Shown: piece by piece, positions 19,160 through 27,061 of the stretch
Numbering within the stretch: the first letter of the stretch is position 1
Layout: each line of letters begins with the position of its first letter
NCBI RefSeq assembly: GCF_000769915.1
Contig: NZ_JRLV01000020.1
Span: 1 to 64,000, forward strand
DNA length: 64,000 bases
Source of the DNA: Flavobacterium beibuense F44-8
GTDB lineage: Bacteria > Bacteroidota > Bacteroidia > Flavobacteriales > Flavobacteriaceae
Reading direction: 5' to 3'
Position numbers and translations under genes: made by a program
Notes under the pieces: model-generated
Seen by the model: only the letters and a program-made list of their open reading frames with translations
Told to the model about the DNA's origin: nothing
Database searches by the model: none

Positions 19160-20188
19160 ATGAACAAGTATATAAAAAGCATTTTGGAGAAAAAATGGTG
19201 GCAGGAACTGTTTATCCTGGTTTTCTCCTTTGTTCTTTTTACCCTTAACGACTGGATATTAATTAAGTCATGGCGCGGTGTATGGTCGGGTTGTGCTTAT
19301 TTCCTGTTATTATATTCGCACGCACAGTTAAACAGGTTTTTCCTTCTTCCTATACTTTTAAAAAAGCATAAGCCGTTACTGTATATCGTTTCCAGTTTGA
19401 CATTGCTTTCGGTATTCTCATTATTTTTATATGAGGTAGCCACATTGTGGATTTATAAAAACTGTTTTCTGTATAAGACTTCAGAACAGAAAAGCTATAT
19501 CTTTCAGGCAGCCACACTGGTAGCCACCCTTATTTGTATACTATCGGTTACCCTTATACTTAAATTTTACCGCGACAGTAAAAAGCTGGACAACGAAAAA
19601 CTGCTTTACAACAGGGCACAGCTTAATTCTCTTAAGGATCAGCTTAACCCTCACTTTCTTTTCAATACGTTTAATACCCTGTATGGCATAAGCCTGCAAT
19701 ACCCAGAGCGTACTCCCGAACTTATTATGCACGTTTCACAGTTAATGCGCTATCAGTTGGAAAGTCATGAAACGCAATGTGTACCACTGGAAGACGAGAT
19801 TAACTTTGTAAGCAGTTATGTGGAACTGGAAAAAGAAAGGCTTGGCTACCGTTGTAACATTACACTTAACACATCTATAGATCTTGAGAATACTTACAAG
19901 ATTCCGCCGATGCTTCTCATTTGCTTTATAGAAAATGCCTTTAAGCACGGAACCTGTACAGCCGAAAACTGTTTTGTGGATATTGATATAAACGTAAATA
20001 ACAACAGGCTTGAGTTCATGGTTAAAAACTCTATACCTACAAAGAAAAAGAATATCGTTTCTACCAAAATAGGTCTTAAAAATACCAAAGAGCGACTTAA
20101 ATTGCTTTATGGTAATGACCACGAACTGACTATTGAGGAAAACGGAACCTATACCGCTACACTTAAAGTTAAACTGAAAAGATTATGA
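19160..20188 (+). CDS. LytS-type sensor histidine kinase
   Basis: 342 residues. The N-terminal half has four predicted membrane spans (about 15-35, 42-65, 72-95, 113-135). The His_kinase domain follows with phosphoacceptor His165 in QLNPHFLFNTFNTLYG, and the C-terminus is a short HATPase domain (FIENAFKHG, GLKNTKERL). It should phosphorylate the LytTR regulator encoded immediately downstream; the stop and start overlap as ATGA, indicating translational coupling. Divergent placement from the tolC-RND operon suggests control of efflux. The extracytoplasmic part is too small for a classical ligand domain, so a membrane or envelope cue is plausible (inference). Confidence 0.88.
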   Translation: MNKYIKSILEKKWWQELFILVFSFVLFTLNDWILIKSWRGVWSGCAYFLLLYSHAQLNRFFLLPILLKKHKPLLYIVSSLTLLSVFSLFLYEVATLWIYKNCFLYKTSEQKSYIFQAATLVATLICILSVTLILKFYRDSKKLDNEKLLYNRAQLNSLKDQLNPHFLFNTFNTLYGISLQYPERTPELIMHVSQLMRYQLESHETQCVPLEDEINFVSSYVELEKERLGYRCNITLNTSIDLENTYKIPPMLLICFIENAFKHGTCTAENCFVDIDINVNNNRLEFMVKNSIPTKKKNIVSTKIGLKNTKERLKLLYGNDHELTIEENGTYTATLKVKLKRL

Positions 20189-20889
20189 CAAAGGCCGTAA
20201 GATGTATAATTGTAGACGACGAGCCTGCCGCACATTATGTGCTAAGCAATTATATAAAACAAAACCCATCGCTGGAACTGGTTTTTGAAGCCTTTAACGG
20301 TGAAGACACCTTAGAATATCTAAAAGAAAACGATGCCGATTTGATGTTTCTGGATATCGATATGCCCGATATTACCGGACTGGAACTTTTACAAAAACTA
20401 CAGCATCCGCCAAAAACAATACTTACTACCGCATATAGTGAATTTGCACTGGAAAGTTATGAATACGGCGTTTTGGATTACCTGCTTAAGCCGGTTTATT
20501 ATCCGCGTTTTGTAAAGGCCATAAGCCGATTTTTTGAAAACGGAGAACCACAGGAAAAACAATCTACCGAGGTTTTGCCTGATGCTATTAGCGTTAAGGT
20601 AGACAGTGATAATATTGACATCCCTATTGATAGCATACTGTATACCCAAAGCTATGGTAACTATGTAAAAATAGTAACCTCAAAACGAAACTATATAGCT
20701 ACCATAACCACTGCCGATCTTGAAAAAAGTCTGCCTTCAGAGCTTTTTATGAGAGCCCACAAATCTTACATCATAGCCATTAATAAGGTAGATGAAGTGA
20801 ACAAGGATTATGTGCTTATAAAACGTACCCCAATACCAATAGGGATAACCTACAAACGTGAAATAACCGAAAGGCTTAAAAACGAATAG
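20185..20889 (+). CDS. LytTR-family response regulator
   Basis: 234 residues. Receiver domain at about 5-120 with Asp11/Asp12, phosphoacceptor Asp58 (DLMFLDIDMP), Thr81/82 and Lys102 (DYLLKPV). LytTR DNA-binding domain at about 135-232 (YTQSYGNYVKI, MRAHKSYIIAINKV). Partner of the kinase it overlaps by 4 bases. Its stop codon lies inside the left arm of a terminator hairpin shared with the convergent copper oxidase gene. Confidence 0.92.
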   Translation: MTKAVRCIIVDDEPAAHYVLSNYIKQNPSLELVFEAFNGEDTLEYLKENDADLMFLDIDMPDITGLELLQKLQHPPKTILTTAYSEFALESYEYGVLDYLLKPVYYPRFVKAISRFFENGEPQEKQSTEVLPDAISVKVDSDNIDIPIDSILYTQSYGNYVKIVTSKRNYIATITTADLEKSLPSELFMRAHKSYIIAINKVDEVNKDYVLIKRTPIPIGITYKREITERLKNE

Positions 20890-20909
20890 TATCTATTCTA
20901 TTCGTTTTT
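20878..20909. terminator. Bidirectional terminator overlapping two convergent stop codons
   Basis: A 12-bp perfect stem (aaaaacgaatag / ctattcgttttt) with an 8-nt loop gives an A/T-run on both sides. The TAG stop of the LytTR gene (20887-20889) forms the top of the left arm, and the minus-strand TAA of the oxidase gene (20908-20910) begins in the right arm. The two genes are separated by 18 bases only. Confidence 0.9.
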
Positions 20910-23208
20910 AATAGGTAAAAGCTATACCGCCACCTAAGCCCATATCACTGTCATAATGTGCAGAAAGTGACCAGTATTTGGTTAGTATATACCTACTGCC
21001 TACGTTGTATTCGTAGTCAGTATTCCAGCTACCCCACAATCTTAATCGTGAAGTAAGAGGTATATCTTCTCTTGTAAACTGTAGCCTCACTTTACCTTCG
21101 TAGTCTACCCTTAAATCAGTCTCTACAAACCAAGGGAGTACATATACAACCCCTAAACAGGCCACTACTCTTTTATCTTTTGTACTGGTTTGCCCAAACA
21201 GGTTGGTTTCTGCCTCGTCTGATTTCCTGTACCTAAAGTCCCATCCTGTATATACCGACAGGAATTGCTTATTGTCCAGATAACGGCCTATGTGTGCTTC
21301 GGTTTCATAACCCGACTCATTATCATACCCTAATCTCCATTCTAAATCGGCAAAATTCCTTGTATTTTCCAGTCGTACTTCCCCGTCACTACCGTTTGAC
21401 TCCAAACCTATATCAGCCGAAAGGAAATATCGCCTGTCATCATTATATACTTTTTTAAGCGCTGACGCCTTATCAGGTAATTGTGGATTTGGCGGTGAGT
21501 CCTCATAACTGAAAATCCTTCCCATACCCGACATCATGTGATACAGTATATGGCAATGGAAAAACCAATCTCCATATTCTTCCGATGCATTAAACTCAAT
21601 CACATCGGTTTCCATAGGCATCACATCAATTACATTTTTAAGAGGTGAATATTCGCCATACTGGTTCACTACCCTAAAGTAATGCCCGTGCAGGTGCATA
21701 GGATGGCGCATCATAGAATTGTTAGTAATTACAATACGGATATTCTCCCCTGCCTTAATTAGTATTTTATCGGTTTCCGAAATGGTTTTGTTGTTCACTG
21801 TCCATACATAGCGGTTCATGTTTCCGGTAAGTTCGAAATTTAATGTACGGAAAGGCTTATCGGGCAAAGTAGTTTTTACGGGTGATTTCAGCATGTTGTA
21901 ATTAAGGGTAACAAGCTTCCCTTTATCCTTGTCCATCTCCATATGATGCTCATGTGCACTCATATTCTTTTTTTCCATATCCATTTCCATATGATGTTCA
22001 TGACCGCTCATATCTTTTTTATCCATGTCCATTTTCATGTCTCCTTCCATCTCCATATGATGCTCATGCTTATCCTCTTTTTTAAGTTCAGGGTACATAA
22101 CCGAATTCATATCCATTTTCTGGAGGCTCATTTTCATGCCCATATCTTTCATGTTACCGCCTACAGTCATCATGTCGTTCATCATCTTCATCCCTGCAAA
22201 GTAATCAAGCCTACCCATAGGCTCTATGCGTTTTTTATCGCCATCCCCCAGCCATAATGAAGCATGTCCCATCCTGTCTTCAGATGTTGCCATAAGCTCA
22301 TATGAAATATTGCCTTCGGGAATTGTAACTATAACATCATACGTTTCAGAAACTCCAATTATAAACCGGTCTACCTCTACAGGTTCTACCTCAGCACCGT
22401 CTGAAGCTACAACAGCCATTTTACCTCCGGCATAATTAAGCCAGAAATAGCTCGATGAACTTCCGTTAATAATGCGTACCCTTACCTTATCTCCCGCTTT
22501 AAGGCCGGAGATTTCCTGCTCCTTTACACCATTGGCAAAAAAGCGGTCGTAGTACACATCGCTAACATCCATAGCATGCATACGTTTAAACTCATTTATG
22601 AATTTAGTTCCTAAATGTCCTTTTACCAGTGCTTCACCATAATTTTGTGTAGCTCCTTTTTTAATAGCATACCAGTCGGTTTCCTTATGTAATGACCTTT
22701 CAATTTCATGTGGATTCTCATCGCTCCAGTCACTTAAAAGCATTACATATTCGGGTATTTTTGGTTCATCTTTTTTATGAATGATAAAAGCACCATACAT
22801 ACCCGATTGTTCCTGTAACATGGTATGAGAGTGGTACCAGTAGGTACCACTCTGTTTTAGGGGGAATTTATAGGTGTGTACGGTATTACTTTTTATGGGG
22901 GCAGTAGTTAAATAAGGTACACCATCCTGTTCGTTTGGCAGGAGTAGCCCGTGCCAGTGTATAGATGTTTCGTGTTTTGCATTATTGTGCACACGTATAA
23001 CAGCTGTATCACCTTCGGTAAAATGCAGTTCAGGTCCGGGAATGGTGCCGTTAATCGCAATAGCCTTTACATTTTTACCTGTATAGTTTACTAGGGTATC
23101 GGTTACATACAGGTCGTATTCCGTTACCTTTTGTGCATTTGCCAAAAAACCGAAAAGCAACAGGAACGGTAAAAACAACTTCACAGCTATTTGCTTTTTT
23201 TTCTTCAT
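20908..23208 (-). CDS. Multicopper oxidase fused to a C-terminal beta-barrel-like domain (copper tolerance)
   Basis: 766 residues. Signal peptide 1-25 (LANAQ); three cupredoxin domains to about 570. Copper ligands are visible: HWHG (84-87), HSH (126-128), HPMHLHG (502-508) and HCHILYHMMSGM (551-562), including the type 1 axial Met562. A Met/His-rich insert (about 340-428) carries three copies of the H-x-HHMEM motif. Residues about 592-766 alternate aromatic and charged residues and end in GGGIAFTY, resembling CopB-like outer-membrane barrels. Expected role: periplasmic or outer-membrane oxidation and buffering of Cu(I), as in PcoA/CopA. The ATPase gene ends 2 bases upstream, so they share a transcript. 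Confidence 0.88.
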   Translation of the reverse strand: MKKKKQIAVKLFLPFLLLFGFLANAQKVTEYDLYVTDTLVNYTGKNVKAIAINGTIPGPELHFTEGDTAVIRVHNNAKHETSIHWHGLLLPNEQDGVPYLTTAPIKSNTVHTYKFPLKQSGTYWYHSHTMLQEQSGMYGAFIIHKKDEPKIPEYVMLLSDWSDENPHEIERSLHKETDWYAIKKGATQNYGEALVKGHLGTKFINEFKRMHAMDVSDVYYDRFFANGVKEQEISGLKAGDKVRVRIINGSSSSYFWLNYAGGKMAVVASDGAEVEPVEVDRFIIGVSETYDVIVTIPEGNISYELMATSEDRMGHASLWLGDGDKKRIEPMGRLDYFAGMKMMNDMMTVGGNMKDMGMKMSLQKMDMNSVMYPELKKEDKHEHHMEMEGDMKMDMDKKDMSGHEHHMEMDMEKKNMSAHEHHMEMDKDKGKLVTLNYNMLKSPVKTTLPDKPFRTLNFELTGNMNRYVWTVNNKTISETDKILIKAGENIRIVITNNSMMRHPMHLHGHYFRVVNQYGEYSPLKNVIDVMPMETDVIEFNASEEYGDWFFHCHILYHMMSGMGRIFSYEDSPPNPQLPDKASALKKVYNDDRRYFLSADIGLESNGSDGEVRLENTRNFADLEWRLGYDNESGYETEAHIGRYLDNKQFLSVYTGWDFRYRKSDEAETNLFGQTSTKDKRVVACLGVVYVLPWFVETDLRVDYEGKVRLQFTREDIPLTSRLRLWGSWNTDYEYNVGSRYILTKYWSLSAHYDSDMGLGGGIAFTY
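21925..22071 (-). repeat. Met/His-rich coding repeat in the multicopper oxidase
   Basis: Three imperfect copies encode HEHHMEM followed by Met/Asp/Lys-rich spacers (residues 380-428), with a period of about 17-22 residues. Met- and His-rich inserts in copper oxidases such as CueO bind Cu(I). Because the DNA is repetitive, copy number could vary between strains. Confidence 0.7.
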
Positions 23209-23210
23209 AA

Positions 23211-25721
23211 TTAATGTAGTTTCAGGTTTTTGATACGTAAGGAATTTACAATTACGGATACCGAGCTCAGACTCATAGCCAGTGCCGCTACCATAGGCGA
23301 AAGCAATATCCCAAACAGTGGGTACAATACCCCTGCTGCAAGCGGAATGCCCAATGCATTGTATACAAAGGCAAAAAACAGATTCTGTTTTATGTTTCGC
23401 ATTACACCTTCGCTAAGCTGTCTTGCTTTTACAATACCGTGAAGGTCACCTTTTACCAGGGTTATCTGAGCGCTTTCTATTGCTACATCCGTTCCGGTTC
23501 CCATAGCGATACCCACATCGGCTTTAGCCAGTGCAGGAGCATCGTTAATACCGTCACCCGCCATAGCCACAACCTTGCCCTGTTCCTGTAACTTTTTAAT
23601 CTCATTAAGCTTGTCTTCAGGCAGGCACTCGGCCATAAAGTGTTTTAATCCCAATTCATCGGCTACAGCCTTTGCTGTATTTTTATTATCTCCAGTAAGC
23701 ATTACCACATCAATACCCTGTTCCATTAGGGCTGCAATGGCTTTTTTACTGGTTTGTTTAATCGCATCGGTAATGGTAACAAAACCTTCTACCTTGCCAT
23801 CTATACTTATGTATGATACTGTTTTACCCAGTTCCTGCTCACTGACTACCTGTTGAACTACTTCATCACTAACCGTTACATCAATCTGTTCCAATAGCTT
23901 TTTATTACCTATGGCAATATTTTTATTATAAATAGTACCTGTTACACCTTTACCGGAAACGGCCTCAAAATCTTTAACCGGACTTAGTTGTGCTCCCAGC
24001 TTATCGGCATAATTTACCATAGCCTGTGCCAATGGGTGTTCGCTCTGCTGATTTAGCGAAGCGATAATACCCGACAGATGTTTTTCATTAATAGCGCCTA
24101 CAGTCACCACTTTTTGTACCGATGGTTTCCCTTCGGTAATGGTACCGGTCTTATCGGTTATCAGTACGTTTACCTTAGCCATGTTTTCCAGTACTTCGGC
24201 ATTTTTAATTAGTACTCCGTTATGGGCTCCTTTACCCACACCAACCATAACCGACATAGGTGTTGCAAGCCCCAAGGCACAAGGACAGGCAATAATCAGT
24301 ACTGCCACAGCATTTGCGAATGCGAATACATAAGCCTGTTGCGCTCCAAATATTGCCCAAACTATAAAGGTTATTATAGCAATACCTATTACGATAGGTA
24401 CAAAGTATCCTGAAATGGTATCGGCCAGTTTTTGTATAGGTGCACGCGAACGACTGGCATCATTCACCATATGTATAATTTGTGAAAGCAGGGTATCTTT
24501 CCCTACCCTTTCAGCAGTCATTAAAAATGATTTTGAACCGTTTATAGTTCCCGAACTTACTTTGTCCCCCTCATTTTTACTTACAGGTATAGGCTCTCCT
24601 GTAATCATGGATTCGTCTATACTGCTACCGCCTTCCTTAATTACACCGTCTACAGGGATTTTCTCACCAGGCTTAACCCTTAAAATATCTCCCTCTTTTA
24701 TATCGTTTATATCAATTACTTTCTCTTTACCGTCAATTACTATCGTAGCTTCTGTTGGTGAAAGTTTCAGTAGTTCCTTAATTGCGGTATTGGTGTGGCT
24801 GTGTGCCCTCGCTTCAAGTAACTGTCCCAGTAAAACCAGTGTCAGGATAACGGTTACTGCTTCAAAATAGAGGTATACACTCCCCCCGTGACCTTTAAAC
24901 TCATCGGGAAATACTGATGGGAAAAGTAATCCTGCTACACTAAAAACAAATGCTGCAGCAGCACCCACTCCAATAAGGCTGAACATATTTAATCTCCATG
25001 TTTTAAAAGAAACCCACGCCCTTTCAAAAAACATCCAGGCAGCATAAAACACCACCGGTAGTGACAGCGTAAACTGAATCCAGTTTGAAACCGTATGTGA
25101 TACATATTTTGATATAGGATTACCCGGAATCATTTCGCCCATAGCAATTACAAATACCGGAATGGTAAAAATAAGGGCTATTTTAAACTTTTTTACCAGC
25201 ATTTTGTAAGTCTCATCTTCCTCCTCCTCTGGTTCTAACGGAACCAAATCCATACCACAGATAGGGCATGCCCCTGGTTCATCCTTTATTACCTCAGGAT
25301 GCATGGGGCATGTATACTGTTTTTTCTTTGGGGTAAGATCGGGGGCTTTTTCAAGATTCATTCCGCAATCAGGACAGCTCCCTGGTTTGTCATACGTTTT
25401 GTCGCCTTCGCAAAACATAGGACAATAGTATTTACCACCCTCAACCTTATGTGAATGATTGTGGTTGTGATGGTTTTTATGTTCGTGATGATGATGATTT
25501 TCGTTTTCCTTAGGAGGCTCTGTACTAATAGTATAATTACCTGCCTGAGATAGCTTATCCTGAAGTTTTTCCAGAGGGATATGCTCTTCCATTGTAACCT
25601 CGGCAACCGGAGGGTTAAGTGACACCTGTGCTTCAATCCCCTCAATTTCATTTAAGGTTTTTTCTACTTTGCCACGGCAGCCGTTACAGCTCATACCCTG
25701 TATGCTATATGTATGTTTCAT
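23211..25721 (-). CDS. copA: Copper-translocating P1B-type ATPase
   Basis: 836 residues. HMA domain with MSCNGC (Cys12, Cys15); His-rich linker about 75-92; two heavy-metal-binding Cys motifs (CPMFCEG ... CPDCGM, 100-121; CPMHPEV ... CPICGM, 138-157); transmembrane region; TGEPIP actuator motif near 374; CPC metal motif at 479-481; phosphorylation Asp523 in DKTGT; ATP-binding [10 protein letters not shown]. Exports Cu(I) from the cytoplasm at the cost of ATP; Ag is a possible second substrate. First gene of the copper operon. A -7-like element lies 42 bp upstream of the ATG. Silver/copper exporters with these doubled Cys modules are common in Bacteroidota, so the symbol is a family-level call. 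Confidence 0.92.
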   Translation of the reverse strand: MKHTYSIQGMSCNGCRGKVEKTLNEIEGIEAQVSLNPPVAEVTMEEHIPLEKLQDKLSQAGNYTISTEPPKENENHHHHEHKNHHNHNHSHKVEGGKYYCPMFCEGDKTYDKPGSCPDCGMNLEKAPDLTPKKKQYTCPMHPEVIKDEPGACPICGMDLVPLEPEEEEDETYKMLVKKFKIALIFTIPVFVIAMGEMIPGNPISKYVSHTVSNWIQFTLSLPVVFYAAWMFFERAWVSFKTWRLNMFSLIGVGAAAAFVFSVAGLLFPSVFPDEFKGHGGSVYLYFEAVTVILTLVLLGQLLEARAHSHTNTAIKELLKLSPTEATIVIDGKEKVIDINDIKEGDILRVKPGEKIPVDGVIKEGGSSIDESMITGEPIPVSKNEGDKVSSGTINGSKSFLMTAERVGKDTLLSQIIHMVNDASRSRAPIQKLADTISGYFVPIVIGIAIITFIVWAIFGAQQAYVFAFANAVAVLIIACPCALGLATPMSVMVGVGKGAHNGVLIKNAEVLENMAKVNVLITDKTGTITEGKPSVQKVVTVGAINEKHLSGIIASLNQQSEHPLAQAMVNYADKLGAQLSPVKDFEAVSGKGVTGTIYNKNIAIGNKKLLEQIDVTVSDEVVQQVVSEQELGKTVSYISIDGKVEGFVTITDAIKQTSKKAIAALMEQGIDVVMLTGDNKNTAKAVADELGLKHFMAECLPEDKLNEIKKLQEQGKVVAMAGDGINDAPALAKADVGIAMGTGTDVAIESAQITLVKGDLHGIVKARQLSEGVMRNIKQNLFFAFVYNALGIPLAAGVLYPLFGILLSPMVAALAMSLSSVSVIVNSLRIKNLKLH

Positions 25722-25762
25722 AGTCTGTTATAATAAAAAAATGATACCTAAAGTATTGATAT

Positions 25763-25770
25763 AAAGGTAC
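25763..25770 (-). promoter_or_regulatory. Candidate -7 element of the copper operon
   Basis: Minus-strand TACCTTTA matches TAnnTTTG at all but the last base and lies about 42 bp from the copA ATG. A small dyad, ATAC-N5-GTAT (25744-25756), overlaps the expected start of transcription and could be a repressor site; this is weak. Confidence 0.4.
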
Positions 25771-25835
25771 GACTTAATAAAACAACAGCTTTTATGGAAT
25801 TTTTGGTTTATCCTTTAAAATTTACACAAAAAAAA

Positions 25836-25856
25836 GCGCTTTACTATGTAAAGCGC
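25836..25856 (-). terminator. Rho-independent terminator of the small lipoprotein gene
   Basis: A 9-bp stem (gcgctttac / gtaaagcgc) with a 3-nt loop is followed on the minus strand by seven or more T residues. It lies 9 bases beyond the stop at 25865. Confidence 0.9.
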
Positions 25857-25864
25857 CTATTCGT

Positions 25865-26065
25865 TTAGTTACGTGAGGGAGTGTACATTTTAGCACTCTT
25901 ATCTCCGTTAAGTTTTTTTGCCTGTCCGGGTGGTAATGTTTTCTTTTTTGCCGAAACACTAGTTGACTTAGTTGATGTTGTTACGGTAGTAGTGGTTCTA
26001 CAACTTGTAAAAGCTACCGCAAAAACAAGCAATAAAGCTGCTTTAGTTAATTTGTTTAGTTTCAT
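25865..26065 (-). CDS. Small basic lipoprotein with PPGQAKK motif
   Basis: 66 residues. A lipoprotein signal ends with the lipobox AFTSC (Cys22), followed by a Thr/Ser-rich linker and a basic tail with LPPGQAKKLNGDKSAK. Bacteroidota carry many small lipoproteins with this PPGQAKK-x-x-G-x-x-SA pattern; they are sometimes labelled quinol oxidase subunit 4, but I know of no demonstrated function. It has its own terminator. No partner gene is evident besides the flanking copper and Fnr genes. Confidence 0.72.
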   Translation of the reverse strand: MKLNKLTKAALLLVFAVAFTSCRTTTTVTTSTKSTSVSAKKKTLPPGQAKKLNGDKSAKMYTPSRN

Positions 26066-26222
26066 ATTTTAGTTATAGTGGTTATTTTACCGGTTAAATG
26101 TACTACAAAAAACAAATTTAACAATAGCCTGTTATTTGGTTTTACATTTAATTTGCAATTGTCCGGTCTTAACTCCCTTACTTTATGCATATAGAATAAA
26201 ACATGTACTTGGAACCAAAACA

Positions 26223-26248
26223 AAACCCTACAGTTTCCTGTAGGGTTT
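26223..26248 (-). terminator. Rho-independent terminator of the Fnr-type gene
   Basis: An 11-bp perfect stem (aaaccctacag / ctgtagggttt) with a 4-nt loop is followed on the minus strand by a T-rich stretch. It lies 35 bases beyond the stop at 26283. The rest of 26066-26282 is AT-rich, with no gene seen. Confidence 0.88.
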
Positions 26249-26282
26249 CCTAATTTATTAGTAAAAGTAATGTAAGCTCTAC

Positions 26283-26957
26283 TTACATACTTCTTAGCTT
26301 TTTAAAATCTTTAAGGGTTATCTTTTTACCCGAAAGTTCTATAAGTCCGTTTTTATTGAATTCAGATAATAGCCTAATACAACTCTCTGTTGCCGTACCT
26401 ACCATACCTGCAATTTCCTCACGGGATAATTTTATCCTAAGGCTCTTGTCCTCGTTAATCCCAAAAGTATCATGGAGTTCTAAAAGCGTTTCAGCCAATC
26501 TTTGCCTAACCGATTTTTGAGCCATATTAACCAAGTGGTCATCGGCTTCTTTTAAATCTCCGCAAATGGATTTCATCACATTCATGGAAAACTGGTTGTT
26601 TTCATTAAAAAAGCCAAGTATTTCGCTTTTTGGTACAAAACACACCTCCATATCCTCCAGTGCCACAGCACTAAGGTTTACGGGTTCGTCACTAATCATA
26701 GAGCGTTGCCCCAGTAGTTCACCTTTAGCTACCAGTTTTAATATTTGCTCGTTACCGTTCTCGCTAAGTTTTGAAAGTTTGCAAACACCATCCTTAACAC
26801 AAAAAATACCGTTAACATTTTCACCTTCAGTAAAAATAGGCTCGCCTTTTTTGATAATGTAAGATGTTTTACAGTTGGCCATTTTGAGTAGCTCTTCCTT
26901 ATTCAGCGCTTTTAGTGAGCTGAATTCCCTTACAATACACTGGTCACATTTACTCAT
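26283..26957 (-). CDS. Crp/Fnr-family transcription regulator, probable low-oxygen regulator
   Basis: 224 residues from ATG 26957 (MSKCDQC). An upstream in-frame start at 27035 would overlap the divergent promoter, so it is rejected. Cyclic-nucleotide-binding-like beta-roll about 20-125, dimer helix, and winged HTH at the C-terminus. The recognition helix TATESCIRLL keeps the Glu and Arg of FNR (TVETISRLL) but has Ile in place of Ser. Cys4, Cys7 and Cys29 could ligate an iron-sulfur cluster, though spacing differs from E. coli FNR. The gene is divergent from ccoI, and matching dyads precede ccoI, ccoS and hemN. Inference: activator of cbb3 oxidase and anaerobic haem genes, and repressor of itself. 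Confidence 0.85.
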   Translation of the reverse strand: MSKCDQCIVREFSSLKALNKEELLKMANCKTSYIIKKGEPIFTEGENVNGIFCVKDGVCKLSKLSENGNEQILKLVAKGELLGQRSMISDEPVNLSAVALEDMEVCFVPKSEILGFFNENNQFSMNVMKSICGDLKEADDHLVNMAQKSVRQRLAETLLELHDTFGINEDKSLRIKLSREEIAGMVGTATESCIRLLSEFNKNGLIELSGKKITLKDFKKLRSM

Positions 26958-26980
26958 AGGGCAATTATTGATTAGTTGTA

Positions 26981-26988
26981 CAAATGTA
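26981..26988 (-). promoter_or_regulatory. -7 promoter element of the Fnr-type gene
   Basis: Minus-strand TACATTTG is a perfect TAnnTTTG, 24 bp from the ATG at 26957. The Fnr-type dyad centre (27003.5) is only 22.5 bp upstream of its last base, where it would cover the -33 region. This predicts autorepression. Confidence 0.65.
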
Positions 26989-26996
26989 CTGATTGT

Positions 26997-27010
26997 ATGA
27001 CAAATATCAT
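26997..27010. promoter_or_regulatory. Fnr-type binding site (ATGA-N6-TCAT) before ccoI
   Basis: The dyad TATGA-caaata-TCATA lies between the divergent regulator and ccoI. It is centred 36.5 bp upstream of the last base of the ccoI -7-like element, a class II activator position near -41.5. A 16-base string containing it recurs before ccoS. Confidence 0.75.
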
Positions 27011-27032
27011 ATTTTATTTTTTGGCTGTGTCT

Positions 27033-27040
27033 CAACTTTG
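27033..27040 (+). promoter_or_regulatory. -7-like element of ccoI
   Basis: CAACTTTG keeps the TTTG part of TAnnTTTG but lacks the T of the TA dinucleotide. It lies 22 bp before the ATG at 27062. A degenerate -7 fits dependence on an activator. Confidence 0.5.
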
Positions 27041-27061
27041 TATCAGGTAAATGAGCAGATT

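Noticed and set aside
21943..22257. Plus-strand frame rich in His, Met and Phe
   Set aside because: It is the antisense shadow of the Met/His repeats of the multicopper oxidase and has no leader or family features.
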